DNA of 64,000 bases from Sphingomonadaceae bacterium (lineage in GTDB: Bacteria > Pseudomonadota > Alphaproteobacteria > Sphingomonadales > Sphingomonadaceae): the NCBI GenBank assembly GCA_947451145.1, contig CANFXW010000008.1:62001-126000 (forward strand), read 5' to 3'. Each line of letters starts with the position of its first letter. Within the stretch, counting starts at the first letter, position 1. Of this stretch, positions 44,524 through 53,221 are shown one piece after another. Made by a program: the position numbers and the translations under genes. The notes under the pieces were generated by a model. That model was not told the origin of the DNA. It saw only the letters and a program-made list of their open reading frames with translations, and made no database searches.

Positions 44524-44865
44524 TCAGCGCTGTTTCTTGGCTTGGGGTGCCGTGAAATCCGGATCCTTATTTGCCACCCAATCGACGAATTTGCGGATGG
44601 CAGGGTTCAGCAGCAGTCCCTCTACATCCATGCCAAAACGCTGCAGTTCCGAATTGGTGAAGTTGGCAATAAGCGTCTGCTGGCAAATGGGGTGCATTGG
44701 CACAACATCCCGACCACCGCGGCTTTTCGGAACCGGGTGGTGCCAGACAATGGTCCTGCCGGTCGGTCTGCCGCACAACCAGCAGTTGACAGCCGCAATC
44801 GGAGTATCGTCCTCTTCGCGGTTCTGGTCCCGATAGGGATCATGTTTTGAATGCTTGCGCGCCAT
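44524..44865 (-). CDS. Small HNH-like zinc protein
   Basis: A 113-residue basic protein with 'CWLCGRP', then 'VWHHPVPKSRGGRDVVPMHPIC'. These CxxC, HH and HxxC spacings form an HNH-nuclease-like zinc core with the usual 'P.S.GG' loop. Similar short proteins are widespread in alphaproteobacteria with unproven function. It could be a nicking nuclease or only a structural zinc finger. It sits at the left edge of the accessory-looking region. Confidence 0.7.
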   Translation of the reverse strand: MARKHSKHDPYRDQNREEDDTPIAAVNCWLCGRPTGRTIVWHHPVPKSRGGRDVVPMHPICQQTLIANFTNSELQRFGMDVEGLLLNPAIRKFVDWVANKDPDFTAPQAKKQR

Positions 44866-44969
44866 GAGTTTGCCTGATTTGCCTATGCCCCGGCAATCGC
44901 ACTATCGCGTTACGGTCAACAACTCCACACCGCCCTACCGGGAACGGTAATTGCCTGCGAAGTTCTGCG

Positions 44970-45350
44970 CTATCGCGGATGCCGGGCTGCCAGTGCGATG
45001 CCCGCAAGGTTTTGCGCGCGCTTGATCCAGCGAATCCGCGGCGTCGCCGTCCCGTTAGTCAGAGCCAAAAACGTTGCAGCATGGCTGTTTTTGGCTTGCC
45101 CAGAGCTTAAAGCTCTGTTGGCATTTAGGACGACTTCAGCCGCATCGCCAATCAGCACGATGTCTTCGAGGCCCAGTGATTGAGTCAATTTCAACGCGCA
45201 GATCAGCGCCTGCCACTCGGCATCGCAATTGGTGCCATAGCCCAATTCGTCAAACAGGTATGGAATGCCACGCACCACGACAGCTGCCTCAATGCGCCCG
45301 GGATTGGGGCGGCATCCGCCATCAAAATAGACTTTCAGCTTACGGCGCAT
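44970..45350 (-). CDS. RNase H-fold protein with altered active site
   Basis: A 126-residue RNase HI-like protein. 'VYFDGGCRPNPG' supplies the first catalytic Asp, 'NCDAEWQALICAL' the Glu and 'VLIGDAAEVV' the second Asp. The segment that normally reads 'N..AD.LA' with the final Asp is here 'NLAGIALAAR', so the fourth acidic residue is replaced. It may be a weak or inactive RNase H, or a reverse-transcriptase-like RNase H fold used for binding. No clear operon partner. Confidence 0.75.
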   Translation of the reverse strand: MRRKLKVYFDGGCRPNPGRIEAAVVVRGIPYLFDELGYGTNCDAEWQALICALKLTQSLGLEDIVLIGDAAEVVLNANRALSSGQAKNSHAATFLALTNGTATPRIRWIKRAQNLAGIALAARHPR

Positions 45351-45438
45351 TCAAAGGGTTTCCATTTGCATGGATTGTACCGGAAAGGCTCCAGCGCTGA
45401 AGCCCGGCGTGCGCCTCAAAAGCGCAGGAGCTTGATTA

Positions 45439-47430
45439 TCACACCGGCACCGTAACGTGCTTGCCTGCGAATACGGCCTGCCATGATTCGATCTCGTCGA
45501 CGACGATATCATCGATTGCATGTGCAAGATCCGAGACCCGGGCATAGTCGATAGCGGATGGCTGACACATTTTTAGAAGTTCAAGCCGCGCGATTACTGC
45601 TTCCAGCCGTTCTGAGGTGACTTCGGAAATGGCAGCGAAGCGCTCGAAATCGCCGAAATAGCGCATTCCCGCGATACCAGCGCCAAAGGTTGGCAGCATC
45701 ACCCCGAAGAAGGTCAGCAACGGAGACAGGCTGAATGCCAGTTCCTCGACCGGATGATAGAACAGCCCGCCGAGTCTGAGTGAGAGGTAACCGGCAACCG
45801 AAACGATCGCGAGCAGGAATAGCCCCTCGGACAAACGATCAAGATTGTGCTGGGTGCGCGAAAGGCGTTTGGCCTTTGCCAGGTGATAGGCGTGCTGGCT
45901 TGTCGCATAGGGCAGCAGCAGCGTACCTACCGCATTGTGCAGGAATTCGGGCGTTAGCGACAAGTTGGGCAGGCCCGCCTCGCGCATGGCATGGCGGGCA
46001 TAGATTTCCGGCCATGCGCTGCGCGTGCCTTTGGGCCAGCGACCGATTGGCCGGGCCACCCCCAGCGCGATCAGCAGCGGGGCATGGCGCAGGTATTCTG
46101 CCACGCGCCGCGTTTCAAACCAACGCCCGTGCCAGCGATGCCGCTGACCAACCAAGGTAATTGTCAGGATGCCGAGCAGCAGGGCCAGTTCAAAGCTGGA
46201 AAAGATCCACTTCTCGTGGATCGAAGTGAGCGGCAGATAGGCAACCCCGCCGACGATCGCCAAAGCGGAAAAGATGAAATTCAGCGTCATGCCGCCCCGG
46301 TACTTGTCCGAAAGCCAGGCTGAAATGCCATCAGCCCAGACAAATCGGCGCACCACGTTCTCGCCGATCTGCTTGGCGAAGGTGGTGTCCTGACCGGGCA
46401 GAGCGGAAATAGCGTTCAACTCGGTGCTGCACGCCTCTGCCAGCGCCCCATCAGGCTCTGCGTAGGTTTGACGCAGATTGCGAAAGCGCATCCGCAGGCC
46501 CTGTTCGCCGAACAAGGCTTCGATGCGGCGATAGGCGTGCCACAGCTTTGGGCTGCGCGAGCGCCAGTGCCGTGCGGCAAGTGCTTCGGGTCCTTCCGCG
46601 TGGCCCTTGCCCGGCACCAGCTCGGCGCGGCCAAGCGTTTCGCGGATCAATCGTTCCAGCGCGGCATTGCGATCATCGGCCGCAGGCGCGGCACTGGCGA
46701 TCCCGACGAGTGATTCCGGCGCGAACAGCAGCTGCCAATGTTCGGGAGAGCGGGCATCGATCCACAGCACCGGGGTGCCGAGATCGAGGGAATGGGCAAT
46801 CGTCGCCCCGGTGCCGCCGATCAGGCTGGTCGATGCGCCATCCCAGACCCCGATCACCAGATCGGACTGCTCGATCATGACCCGGCCGGCGAGAGCGACC
46901 CGTTCTGACATGGCGAAGCTAGCGGCCTGCACCAGCCGCACATCGCCGGGATTGCGTAGCCGGGCGAGGTAGAGATCAGATATTTCAGCATCACGCTCCG
47001 CCAGCTCAAAGCGGTGCGCTCTTGCGCCAATGGCTTGCAAACGCTCCGCCCGTGCGGCGACAGCAGGGTCCGACGGCTGGCTTCCGGCGAGCAGGGCGAC
47101 GGCGTCTTCGGGCGTTTCGGGCAGGGCATTGATGGCGCAATCGAGCCGGTGGCCAAAGGGCAGGGGGGCGACCAGCTGCCACTTCCTCGCCAGCGCGGCC
47201 TCTGCGGCCATTTGGTCGACACCATCGATCAGAAGGCTGTGCAGCCTCATCGGAGGCGCAAAGCGTTCTAAGGTATCCCCGGCGACAATCGCCTCTATTT
47301 GCGCAAATATTGCCGACAGCGCCGCTTCCACGCCTGCTTGGTTGGCAGCCATGACGGGATTGGCCAGGCGATGGCCGGTAACGCCAAGCGACAGGCGTGG
47401 TTGGGGAATTTCCGGGGCAATCGGCTTCAT
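45439..47430 (-). CDS. SLOG-domain protein with four membrane helices (SLATT-like effector)
   Basis: A 663-residue protein. Residues about 12-230 form a SLOG-type Rossmann domain: 'LSLGVTGHR', 'LLIDGVDQMAAEAAL', 'QSDLVIGVWDG', 'GGTGATIAHSLDLGTPVLWID'. SLOG domains bind nucleotide-derived ligands in several defence systems. A helical region follows, then membrane helices near 381-401, 410-428, 534-553 and 566-588, arranged as two 2TM units with helical segments like SLATT effectors. It is divergent from a TIR-domain gene, 185 bases apart. A ligand-gated membrane-active role is inferred, not shown. No Sir2 domain, nuclease or protease domain is visible. Confidence 0.72.
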   Translation of the reverse strand: MKPIAPEIPQPRLSLGVTGHRLANPVMAANQAGVEAALSAIFAQIEAIVAGDTLERFAPPMRLHSLLIDGVDQMAAEAALARKWQLVAPLPFGHRLDCAINALPETPEDAVALLAGSQPSDPAVAARAERLQAIGARAHRFELAERDAEISDLYLARLRNPGDVRLVQAASFAMSERVALAGRVMIEQSDLVIGVWDGASTSLIGGTGATIAHSLDLGTPVLWIDARSPEHWQLLFAPESLVGIASAAPAADDRNAALERLIRETLGRAELVPGKGHAEGPEALAARHWRSRSPKLWHAYRRIEALFGEQGLRMRFRNLRQTYAEPDGALAEACSTELNAISALPGQDTTFAKQIGENVVRRFVWADGISAWLSDKYRGGMTLNFIFSALAIVGGVAYLPLTSIHEKWIFSSFELALLLGILTITLVGQRHRWHGRWFETRRVAEYLRHAPLLIALGVARPIGRWPKGTRSAWPEIYARHAMREAGLPNLSLTPEFLHNAVGTLLLPYATSQHAYHLAKAKRLSRTQHNLDRLSEGLFLLAIVSVAGYLSLRLGGLFYHPVEELAFSLSPLLTFFGVMLPTFGAGIAGMRYFGDFERFAAISEVTSERLEAVIARLELLKMCQPSAIDYARVSDLAHAIDDIVVDEIESWQAVFAGKHVTVPV

Positions 47431-47544
47431 GCGGCGCGGCTCAGAAATTGCGGCAATGGTCGTCCCCGGCGAGCTGTCTGATTGGCCTCTGCTAATGGAA
47501 TTGTCGCAGCGGGTCCATGGTCTGGCCGAGCTTTTGGCAAAGAC

Positions 47545-47573
47545 TTGTTGCTCTAAGCAGTTGTGACTAGACT
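47545..47573 (+). promoter_or_regulatory. Candidate sigma-70-type promoter of the TIR gene
   Basis: TTGTTG (47545-47550) and TAGACT (47568-47573) are separated by exactly 17 bases, about 43 bases before ATG 47616. Spacing is ideal and the match to consensus is moderate. It lies in the divergent region shared with the SLOG gene. Confidence 0.4.
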
Positions 47574-47615
47574 GCCTGTGCGATCAAGGCTTTCGCATTG
47601 GGGGCAAGGCAGGCG

Positions 47616-49580
47616 ATGACAACCGCTAACAATGCGGCAGAAGCGACACCTGACGCTCCCAGCGTCTTCCTCTCCTATTCCCGTGGCGACCAGAAGCGCG
47701 CTCTGCAAGTGATCAAAGCGCTGGAAGCGGCTGGCATCAAGGTGTGGTGGGACGGCTTGCTGGAGGGCGGGGATACCTTTTTGCCGACGACCGAGGCTGC
47801 TCTGGAATCGGCCGATGCAGTGGTGGTGCTGTGGTCAAAGATTTCGGTCGATTCCCATTGGGTCCGCGATGAGGCTACCAGTGGGCGCGATCGCCGCGCT
47901 CTGGTGCCATTGTCGCTCGATGGATCAATGCCGCCGCTGGGCTTTCGCCAGTTTCAGGTGATCGACATTTCGGGTTGGCGCGGCAAGGCTGATGCTCCTG
48001 AATTCGCCTCCGTGGTTCGCTCGGTGCTGACACTAGCGGGAAAGGAAGGTCAGCAGCCCCCCCTCCGCGCATCATTGACAGGCAAGACCTCATCGCGTCG
48101 CGGACTGCTCATCGGAGGTGGATCAGTGGCGGTTGCTGCGCTTGGCGGGGCGGCCCTATGGCGCGCAGGCCTGATTGGCTGGAGCAACCGGGCGGATAAT
48201 TCGATCGCGGTGATCCCTTTCAGCAACCTTGGCGGCGATCCCTCGCAGGCCTATTTCTCTGATGGTCTTTCCGAAGAGTTGCGCGCCACACTTGCCCGCA
48301 ACCAGACGCTGCGGATCGCTGCTCCCACGTCCTCTGCGGAATTCCGTGATGCGGCGGGCGATGCTCTGACTGTAGCAAGGAAGCTGGGCGTGGCTTTTGT
48401 GCTGCGTGGATCAGTCCGGCATGGTGGTGACCAGATCAGGGTTTCGGCGGAGCTGGTCAGCGGGAAGGACGCCAGCCTGGTCTGGACCCAGACGCTGGAT
48501 CGCAAGTTGAGCGATGCCCTTTCGCTTCAAAGCGAGATCGCCGCGACCGTTGCCAAGGCGCTTTCGGCCGAGATCAGTGCCCAGGCTATCGCCGCAGGCC
48601 AATCGGGCGACTGGCTCGTTCTCGGCGGGACTAAGAATGCGAAGGCTTTTGATGCTTATCTGCGCGGCAAGGCACTGATGGATGCGAGCATTGATGAGGC
48701 GTCAGATCGCGCAGCCTTGGTGCGCTTCGAACAGGCAGTGGCTTTTGATCCCAGCTACGCCTCGGCGCTGTCAGCGCAATCCAAGGCATTGACGATCATC
48801 GCCAATGAAATCGGCAAGGTTGAGGAGATTCGGCGTCTCTATGATCGCGCAGTGGCATCAGGGCAGGCGGCAGTTAAAGCCGCGCCAGCTTTGGCCGAAG
48901 CCCATTCTGCGCTCGGCTATGCCCTCTACAACGGGCGGCTCGATCCCAAGGCTGCGCGTGAACCCTATGACCGCGCCCGCGAACTTGGGGCTGGCGATGC
49001 CAATGTGCTGCGCAATTTCGCGCTGTTTTGCGCCTATACGGATCGGCCCGCCGATGCAGCTGATGCCATGGCAACGGCGCTGGTGCTCGATCCGCTCAAC
49101 CCTGCAGCTTTCCGCGCCGCAGGCTATGTCGCCTATGCCCAGCGTGACTATGCCAAGACCATCGAGATGATGCGGCGCGCGCTGGCCATCAATCCCAAAT
49201 ATTCCTCCGCCAACTTTGCCATTGGTTCGGCGCTCTATGTCACCGGGCAGTTAAGCGAAGCAAAGGCAGCTTTTGCCGCTGAACCGCTGGCTTCATTGCG
49301 GCTGCAGGGCTTGGCTGTAGTTGAGCACAAGGCCGGAAACCAGCCAGCCGCCCAAAGCGCGCTGCAGGAGCTTGTTACCAGCGTTGGCACCGGGGCCAGT
49401 TACCAGCAGGCGCAGGTTCTGGCGCAGTGGGGGGATAGCGAAGGGGCGCTTCAGCGGCTCGGTCAGGCAGCGACTGTCAGGGACTCCGGATTGCTGCTCA
49501 CCAAGACTGATCCCATGCTCGATCCGCTGCGATCCGACCCCCGATTTGGCCAATTGCTTTCGCGGATGGGCCTGTCATAG
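47616..49580 (+). CDS. TIR-TM-TolB-like-TPR protein
   Basis: A 654-residue protein. The TIR domain (about 16-135) has 'SVFLSYSRGDQKRALQVIKALEAAGIKVWWD' and 'VVLWSKISVDSHWVRDEA'; the Glu after 'WVRD' sits where NAD-consuming TIRs have their catalytic Glu. A twin-arginine-like 'SSRRGLLIGGG' leads into one membrane helix (about 164-183). Next is a TolB/FlgO-like domain ('SIAVIPFSNLGGDPSQAYFSDGLSEELRATLAR') and then TPR repeats to the end. ATG 47616 is the first ATG; TTG 47598 is in frame. Similar TIR and TolB-TPR modules also occur fused to adenylate cyclases, so a signalling role other than defence is possible. Confidence 0.85.
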   Translation: MTTANNAAEATPDAPSVFLSYSRGDQKRALQVIKALEAAGIKVWWDGLLEGGDTFLPTTEAALESADAVVVLWSKISVDSHWVRDEATSGRDRRALVPLSLDGSMPPLGFRQFQVIDISGWRGKADAPEFASVVRSVLTLAGKEGQQPPLRASLTGKTSSRRGLLIGGGSVAVAALGGAALWRAGLIGWSNRADNSIAVIPFSNLGGDPSQAYFSDGLSEELRATLARNQTLRIAAPTSSAEFRDAAGDALTVARKLGVAFVLRGSVRHGGDQIRVSAELVSGKDASLVWTQTLDRKLSDALSLQSEIAATVAKALSAEISAQAIAAGQSGDWLVLGGTKNAKAFDAYLRGKALMDASIDEASDRAALVRFEQAVAFDPSYASALSAQSKALTIIANEIGKVEEIRRLYDRAVASGQAAVKAAPALAEAHSALGYALYNGRLDPKAAREPYDRARELGAGDANVLRNFALFCAYTDRPADAADAMATALVLDPLNPAAFRAAGYVAYAQRDYAKTIEMMRRALAINPKYSSANFAIGSALYVTGQLSEAKAAFAAEPLASLRLQGLAVVEHKAGNQPAAQSALQELVTSVGTGASYQQAQVLAQWGDSEGALQRLGQAATVRDSGLLLTKTDPMLDPLRSDPRFGQLLSRMGLS

Positions 49581-49612
49581 TGCGGCCCCTTGGTAATCAG
49601 GAGGATGTAACC

Positions 49613-49807
49613 ATGCGTATCATCAAGACCGGTCTGCTCATCACTGCGGCCACTCTCGCTCTTACTGGCTGCAAGAAGGAAGAAGCCGCACCTGCACCTG
49701 CCGCTGAAGAAACCAGCGCAGCCGCTCCTGCCGATGCCTCTGCGGCTCCTGCTGCTGACGCCAGCAGCGCAGCACCCGACAACAACACGAATCCGATCAA
49801 GCCTTAA
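49613..49807 (+). CDS. Small Ala-rich lipoprotein
   Basis: A 64-residue predicted lipoprotein with signal peptide and lipobox 'LALTGC', followed by 'KKEEAAPAPAAEE' and an Ala/Pro/Ser/Asp-rich tail with no fold signature. AGGAGG lies 8 bases before ATG 49613. It starts 32 bases after the TIR gene, probably in the same transcript. The function is unknown; such small, disordered lipoproteins are common in sphingomonads. Confidence 0.75.
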   Translation: MRIIKTGLLITAATLALTGCKKEEAAPAPAAEETSAAAPADASAAPAADASSAAPDNNTNPIKP

Positions 49808-49882
49808 TCGCTTGCACCACCGGGCGTGCGCAGGGGGCTGCGCCGCCCGGACTGGCGGGCAAGTCCACGGCGGAGAGGCTGC

Positions 49883-50956
49883 ATGAGCATGGGCCTGACG
49901 CGATACGGTAAAGCCGCATTGATGCTGGCGGTGATCTGCTCGCCGCTGCAAGCCCGAAGACTTCCAGCGCAAATACCCGCACCAGAACCCGAAGAACACA
50001 TTCCGGCTATGCCCGACCGCCTGCCGCCGCGTGCGCTGGAGCAGGTTGCGGCCTATACGGCGGAGAACAGCGACGGGCATGGCTTCGTCACCGCCAAGAA
50101 TCTCGCGTGGAGCCAGCCCTACGTGAAGGTCTCCTTCGAGGCGGTGCCCGGGCAGGACCTCAGCGCTTATTACCCTCTGATCGAGGCCACGGCGAAGGAA
50201 TGGATTCCCAAAGGCACCCGGTTTGCCCTGTCATTCCGCAATGATGACGGAACCTATCGCACCTGGACGCGGGGTGACCAGTGGCCAGCCGGGGTGATCC
50301 GGGTGGCATTTGAACACAAGGGTTCGTGGTCGCTGGTGGGCAAGCAGGCGATTGGCCGCGATGTTCGCCCCGGCGAAGCGACGATGAACCTTGACCTGGG
50401 GCCGGTGCTGAAACCTGTCTCCGGCTCTCCCGCACCCTATTTCGCGGGGGTCGACCGGCTGACCGTGCTGCATGAATTCGGCCACGCACTGGGCCTCGCG
50501 CACGAGCATTACCACGGCCAGTGCCAGGCCGATCTGAAATTCGATGCTGATCCCGGTTATGTGCAGACTGTGGTCCCCGGCACCGAGTCTGCACCGCAAT
50601 TCAAGCCCGATGCGCAAGGCCGCTCGCCTGGCATCATGCGCGCTATGGCTGGCTCGCCAAATTTCTGGGACCCACGCACGATCCGGCTCAACTATGACTG
50701 GAACGCCTATTCGCGCGATACCGGTCTGAGGATGGAGAACGTGCTGCGGGCCTCTCAGGGCGGGGCGGCCCAAGATGCTGGCTTTGTGCAGTCGAGTGTT
50801 ATCGACCGGTCATCTGTGATGCTTTACTCGATCCCCAGCTTTCTGCTGAAATCGGGCAAGCAATCGCAATGCCGGTTCGTTGCTATGCCGGGAATTGTGA
50901 GCCTTTCGCCGATGGACCGCCAGGCCTTCGCCAGTCTATATCCCCCGTCAGAATAG
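49883..50956 (+). CDS. Exported metzincin-type metallopeptidase
   Basis: A 357-residue protein with a signal-like N-terminus (about 1-26) and a zinc protease core. 'VLHEFGHALGLAHEH' is the extended HExxHxxGxxHE motif, and 'SSVMLYSIPSF' supplies the Met-turn (SxMxY), together diagnostic of astacin/matrixin-like metzincins. A Cys near 'HGQCQ' may pair with 'SQCRF'. GGAGAGG (49872-49878) precedes ATG 49883. The next gene is a second metalloprotease, 14 bases on, so they are co-expressed. Target proteins are unknown. Confidence 0.87.
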   Translation: MSMGLTRYGKAALMLAVICSPLQARRLPAQIPAPEPEEHIPAMPDRLPPRALEQVAAYTAENSDGHGFVTAKNLAWSQPYVKVSFEAVPGQDLSAYYPLIEATAKEWIPKGTRFALSFRNDDGTYRTWTRGDQWPAGVIRVAFEHKGSWSLVGKQAIGRDVRPGEATMNLDLGPVLKPVSGSPAPYFAGVDRLTVLHEFGHALGLAHEHYHGQCQADLKFDADPGYVQTVVPGTESAPQFKPDAQGRSPGIMRAMAGSPNFWDPRTIRLNYDWNAYSRDTGLRMENVLRASQGGAAQDAGFVQSSVIDRSSVMLYSIPSFLLKSGKQSQCRFVAMPGIVSLSPMDRQAFASLYPPSE

Positions 50957-50970
50957 CGCAGGAGCCGCTC

Positions 50971-51903
50971 ATGAACCTGTCTCGCCGCACATTGATCGCT
51001 TCGCTCTCTGCAACAGTCCTGTCAGGTCCGCTGCGGGCGCAAAGCGGCGGCACGCGCCCCGCTTCGCAGTTCGCGCTCGATATTTGCAGCAAGGTTTGTC
51101 GCGCAGTTGGCCTCTCGCAAAATTTCACAGTGCTGGCGGGCGATGTCGATGCAGCACAAGCGCGGCTCGTCGGTAACACGCGGCAGATTGTCTACAACGA
51201 GGATTGGCTCCGACAGGCAGAGATATACAGCGATTCCGGTGTTCCCGCCGTCGTCGTTCTGGCTCACGAGATTGGCCACCATCTTAATGGCCACACACTC
51301 GACCCTATCCCCGCAGATGTCGTTCCGCCGGACGGTCTGCGGTTCCGCTTGCGTGAAGAGCTTGAGGCCGATCTGTTTTCCGGCGGCATCACCGCCCGGC
51401 TCAATTTTTCCTATTCTGCCGGTCTGCCTGCTTTTGCCAAGACCGGTGAAAAGCCGTCGCTCGATCATCCTTCGCGCAAGGAGCGGGAAGGCTATTTCAA
51501 GGCCGGTTGGGATGCCGCGCCGCATATCGAGGTGTGTCCGCCCATCTTGGCCGGTCCACCTCCGATCCGCGAGGAGATCGTCACCGTGTTCACCCATAGT
51601 GAGGATGACAAGCGCATCCGTTCGCAATTCAGGGGTCATGGCGGGGCTTGGCAGGAACTGCAAAACGGTGAGGAATTTGCCGAGTTCGAGGAAATCTCCC
51701 GCGATCCCTGCAACCGGATCCTGCTGTTCGACAGCGAGCGCAAATTGTGGGTCCGGCTGACACCATCGACGACCGGTTTTGGCAAGGGCGAATTCAATCA
51801 GGATGATCGCGCGACGCGGGAGCGCGTTCCCACAAACTGGGACACGCTCGATTTCGCGACACAAGGCGGGCCGCAACGCTGCATCAAGGGCGCGCTAGTC
51901 TAA
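50971..51903 (+). CDS. Tat-exported M48-like metalloprotease
   Basis: A 310-residue protein. The start 'MNLSRRTLIASLSATVLSG' is a twin-arginine-type signal (SRRTLI). 'VVLAHEIGHHLNGHTL' is the HExxH zinc site and 'REELEADLFSGGI' gives the third ligand Glu in the EAD pattern typical of M48 gluzincins. A C-terminal domain of about 130 residues with several Cys is not recognised. AGGAG lies 6 bases before ATG 50971. The stop overlaps the convergent trypsin-like gene by 4 bases. Confidence 0.82.
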   Translation: MNLSRRTLIASLSATVLSGPLRAQSGGTRPASQFALDICSKVCRAVGLSQNFTVLAGDVDAAQARLVGNTRQIVYNEDWLRQAEIYSDSGVPAVVVLAHEIGHHLNGHTLDPIPADVVPPDGLRFRLREELEADLFSGGITARLNFSYSAGLPAFAKTGEKPSLDHPSRKEREGYFKAGWDAAPHIEVCPPILAGPPPIREEIVTVFTHSEDDKRIRSQFRGHGGAWQELQNGEEFAEFEEISRDPCNRILLFDSERKLWVRLTPSTTGFGKGEFNQDDRATRERVPTNWDTLDFATQGGPQRCIKGALV

Positions 51904-53129
51904 TCTCTGTTTGGCGCTGCCGGGGGCGCGACCGGCTGCAGCATCGATGCCTTCATCTGGATCACCGGGGCTTTGAGCCTGCCCGTATGATCCTCGATCC
52001 ATTTGCGAAAGCCGGCAACGCGGGTGAAGACGCCCGGCCGGGGGTTCTTGCCGCATTCGCTGGCGCCCTGATTGTGGCTGACCACGCCAATCAGTGTCGG
52101 CACCAGATCGTAATAGAGGACCAGTGGTCCGCCACTATCACCATGGCACTGGGTAGCGGCTTTCGGCCCCGTACCCTTGGCGCAAACCGCAATTTCGGCC
52201 TTGCTTCCGCTGCAGGCCGGATCGGGCACAATCGTGACCTTGCCAATTTGCAGGGGCGCAGAAGGGTGATCCTTTTCAGTCCGGCCCCAGCCATAGAAAT
52301 AGGCTTCCTTGCCAGTCAGCTTCGCTGTCGCAGGTTCTGACTTGTCGATCGGGATCGATTGTACCCAGACCCTTCCGTTCGTGGCCGATTCCTTTGCTGT
52401 CTGCGTATCGGCTGCGAAGCGGATCAGAGCGATGTCGCCAGAGGAGTCACTGGTTTTGAAGTCACCCATGACCGTTTCAACGATCCGGTAGCTGACCCCT
52501 TGAGAGCCCGTGGCGATGTTTGACAGCCCCAGCCGCACGCGATAGCCTGCGTCCTTGATGTTCGCGTTCAAGTCGGTGAGGCAATGGGCGGCTGTCAGCA
52601 CCCAGCCCGGTGCAATCAGCGACCCGCCGCAAGCCAGGCGATCCTCCCAATCGAGATTCCGGGCAACCGAAGCGACCCGCTCCGGTCGCTGGATCTGCAC
52701 TTGCCACGGCGCAGCCCCGGGCGGCGGTGTGAAACCGAAACCGACCCGCGATGGTTCGACTAGCCGCACACTGCGGTGCATTTTCCCGTCTTCGCCTTTG
52801 ACCCATTTTGGCGGCGGCGGATTTCTCTTTCTCCAATCTGCCTTCCAGCCTTCGGGAGACGTCATGTGCTCGTCTGCCTCGGAGACATTCTGATCGAGCG
52901 TCATTGGATCAGGGCAGCGCCAGGCATCATAGCAGGGATCCAGCGGCGAGCTTTGCGCTTCGACTGTCCTTCCCTCTACTGCGCGAGGGTCCGCGCCATC
53001 CGCACGGGGGTCCGCCTGATCCGCTACTTGCGCAGTTGCGGGAGCAACTGGCACTTCTTGCGCCAAAGCAATCCCTGCGTGAAAGAGTAGTGCGATTGTA
53101 GTGGCGGCAAAGCTGGTACGGATCGCCAT
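51900..53129 (-). CDS. Exported trypsin-like serine protease (S1)
   Basis: A 409-residue secreted protease with signal peptide 'LLFHAGIALAQE'. An about 130-residue N-terminal extension with a Cys pair ('DPCYDAWRCPDP') precedes the chymotrypsin fold: 'LTAAHC' (His), 'DIALIRF' (Asp) and 'CHGDSGGPL' (Ser). The S1 pocket region around 'KAATQCHGD' does not give a clear specificity. It faces the two metalloproteases tail to tail, making a three-protease group beside the TIR/SLOG genes. The N-terminal extension could be a propeptide or targeting module. Confidence 0.88.
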   Translation of the reverse strand: MAIRTSFAATTIALLFHAGIALAQEVPVAPATAQVADQADPRADGADPRAVEGRTVEAQSSPLDPCYDAWRCPDPMTLDQNVSEADEHMTSPEGWKADWRKRNPPPPKWVKGEDGKMHRSVRLVEPSRVGFGFTPPPGAAPWQVQIQRPERVASVARNLDWEDRLACGGSLIAPGWVLTAAHCLTDLNANIKDAGYRVRLGLSNIATGSQGVSYRIVETVMGDFKTSDSSGDIALIRFAADTQTAKESATNGRVWVQSIPIDKSEPATAKLTGKEAYFYGWGRTEKDHPSAPLQIGKVTIVPDPACSGSKAEIAVCAKGTGPKAATQCHGDSGGPLVLYYDLVPTLIGVVSHNQGASECGKNPRPGVFTRVAGFRKWIEDHTGRLKAPVIQMKASMLQPVAPPAAPNRD

Positions 53130-53221
53130 GGTCAGACTGCTCCCAACAGAATTTCAGGCCTGAAGTTCCGGGAATGTAACGCAGTCTTTCCTGAATGGGA
53201 ACGCGGCACAAGCCGCTGAAA

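Noticed and set aside
45439..49580. Calling the TIR/SLOG pair a classical Thoeris or CBASS system
   Set aside because: No Sir2 domain, no CD-NTase and no Macro domain are visible, and the TIR protein has added TM, TolB-like and TPR parts. Only a looser SLOG/TIR signalling hypothesis is supported.
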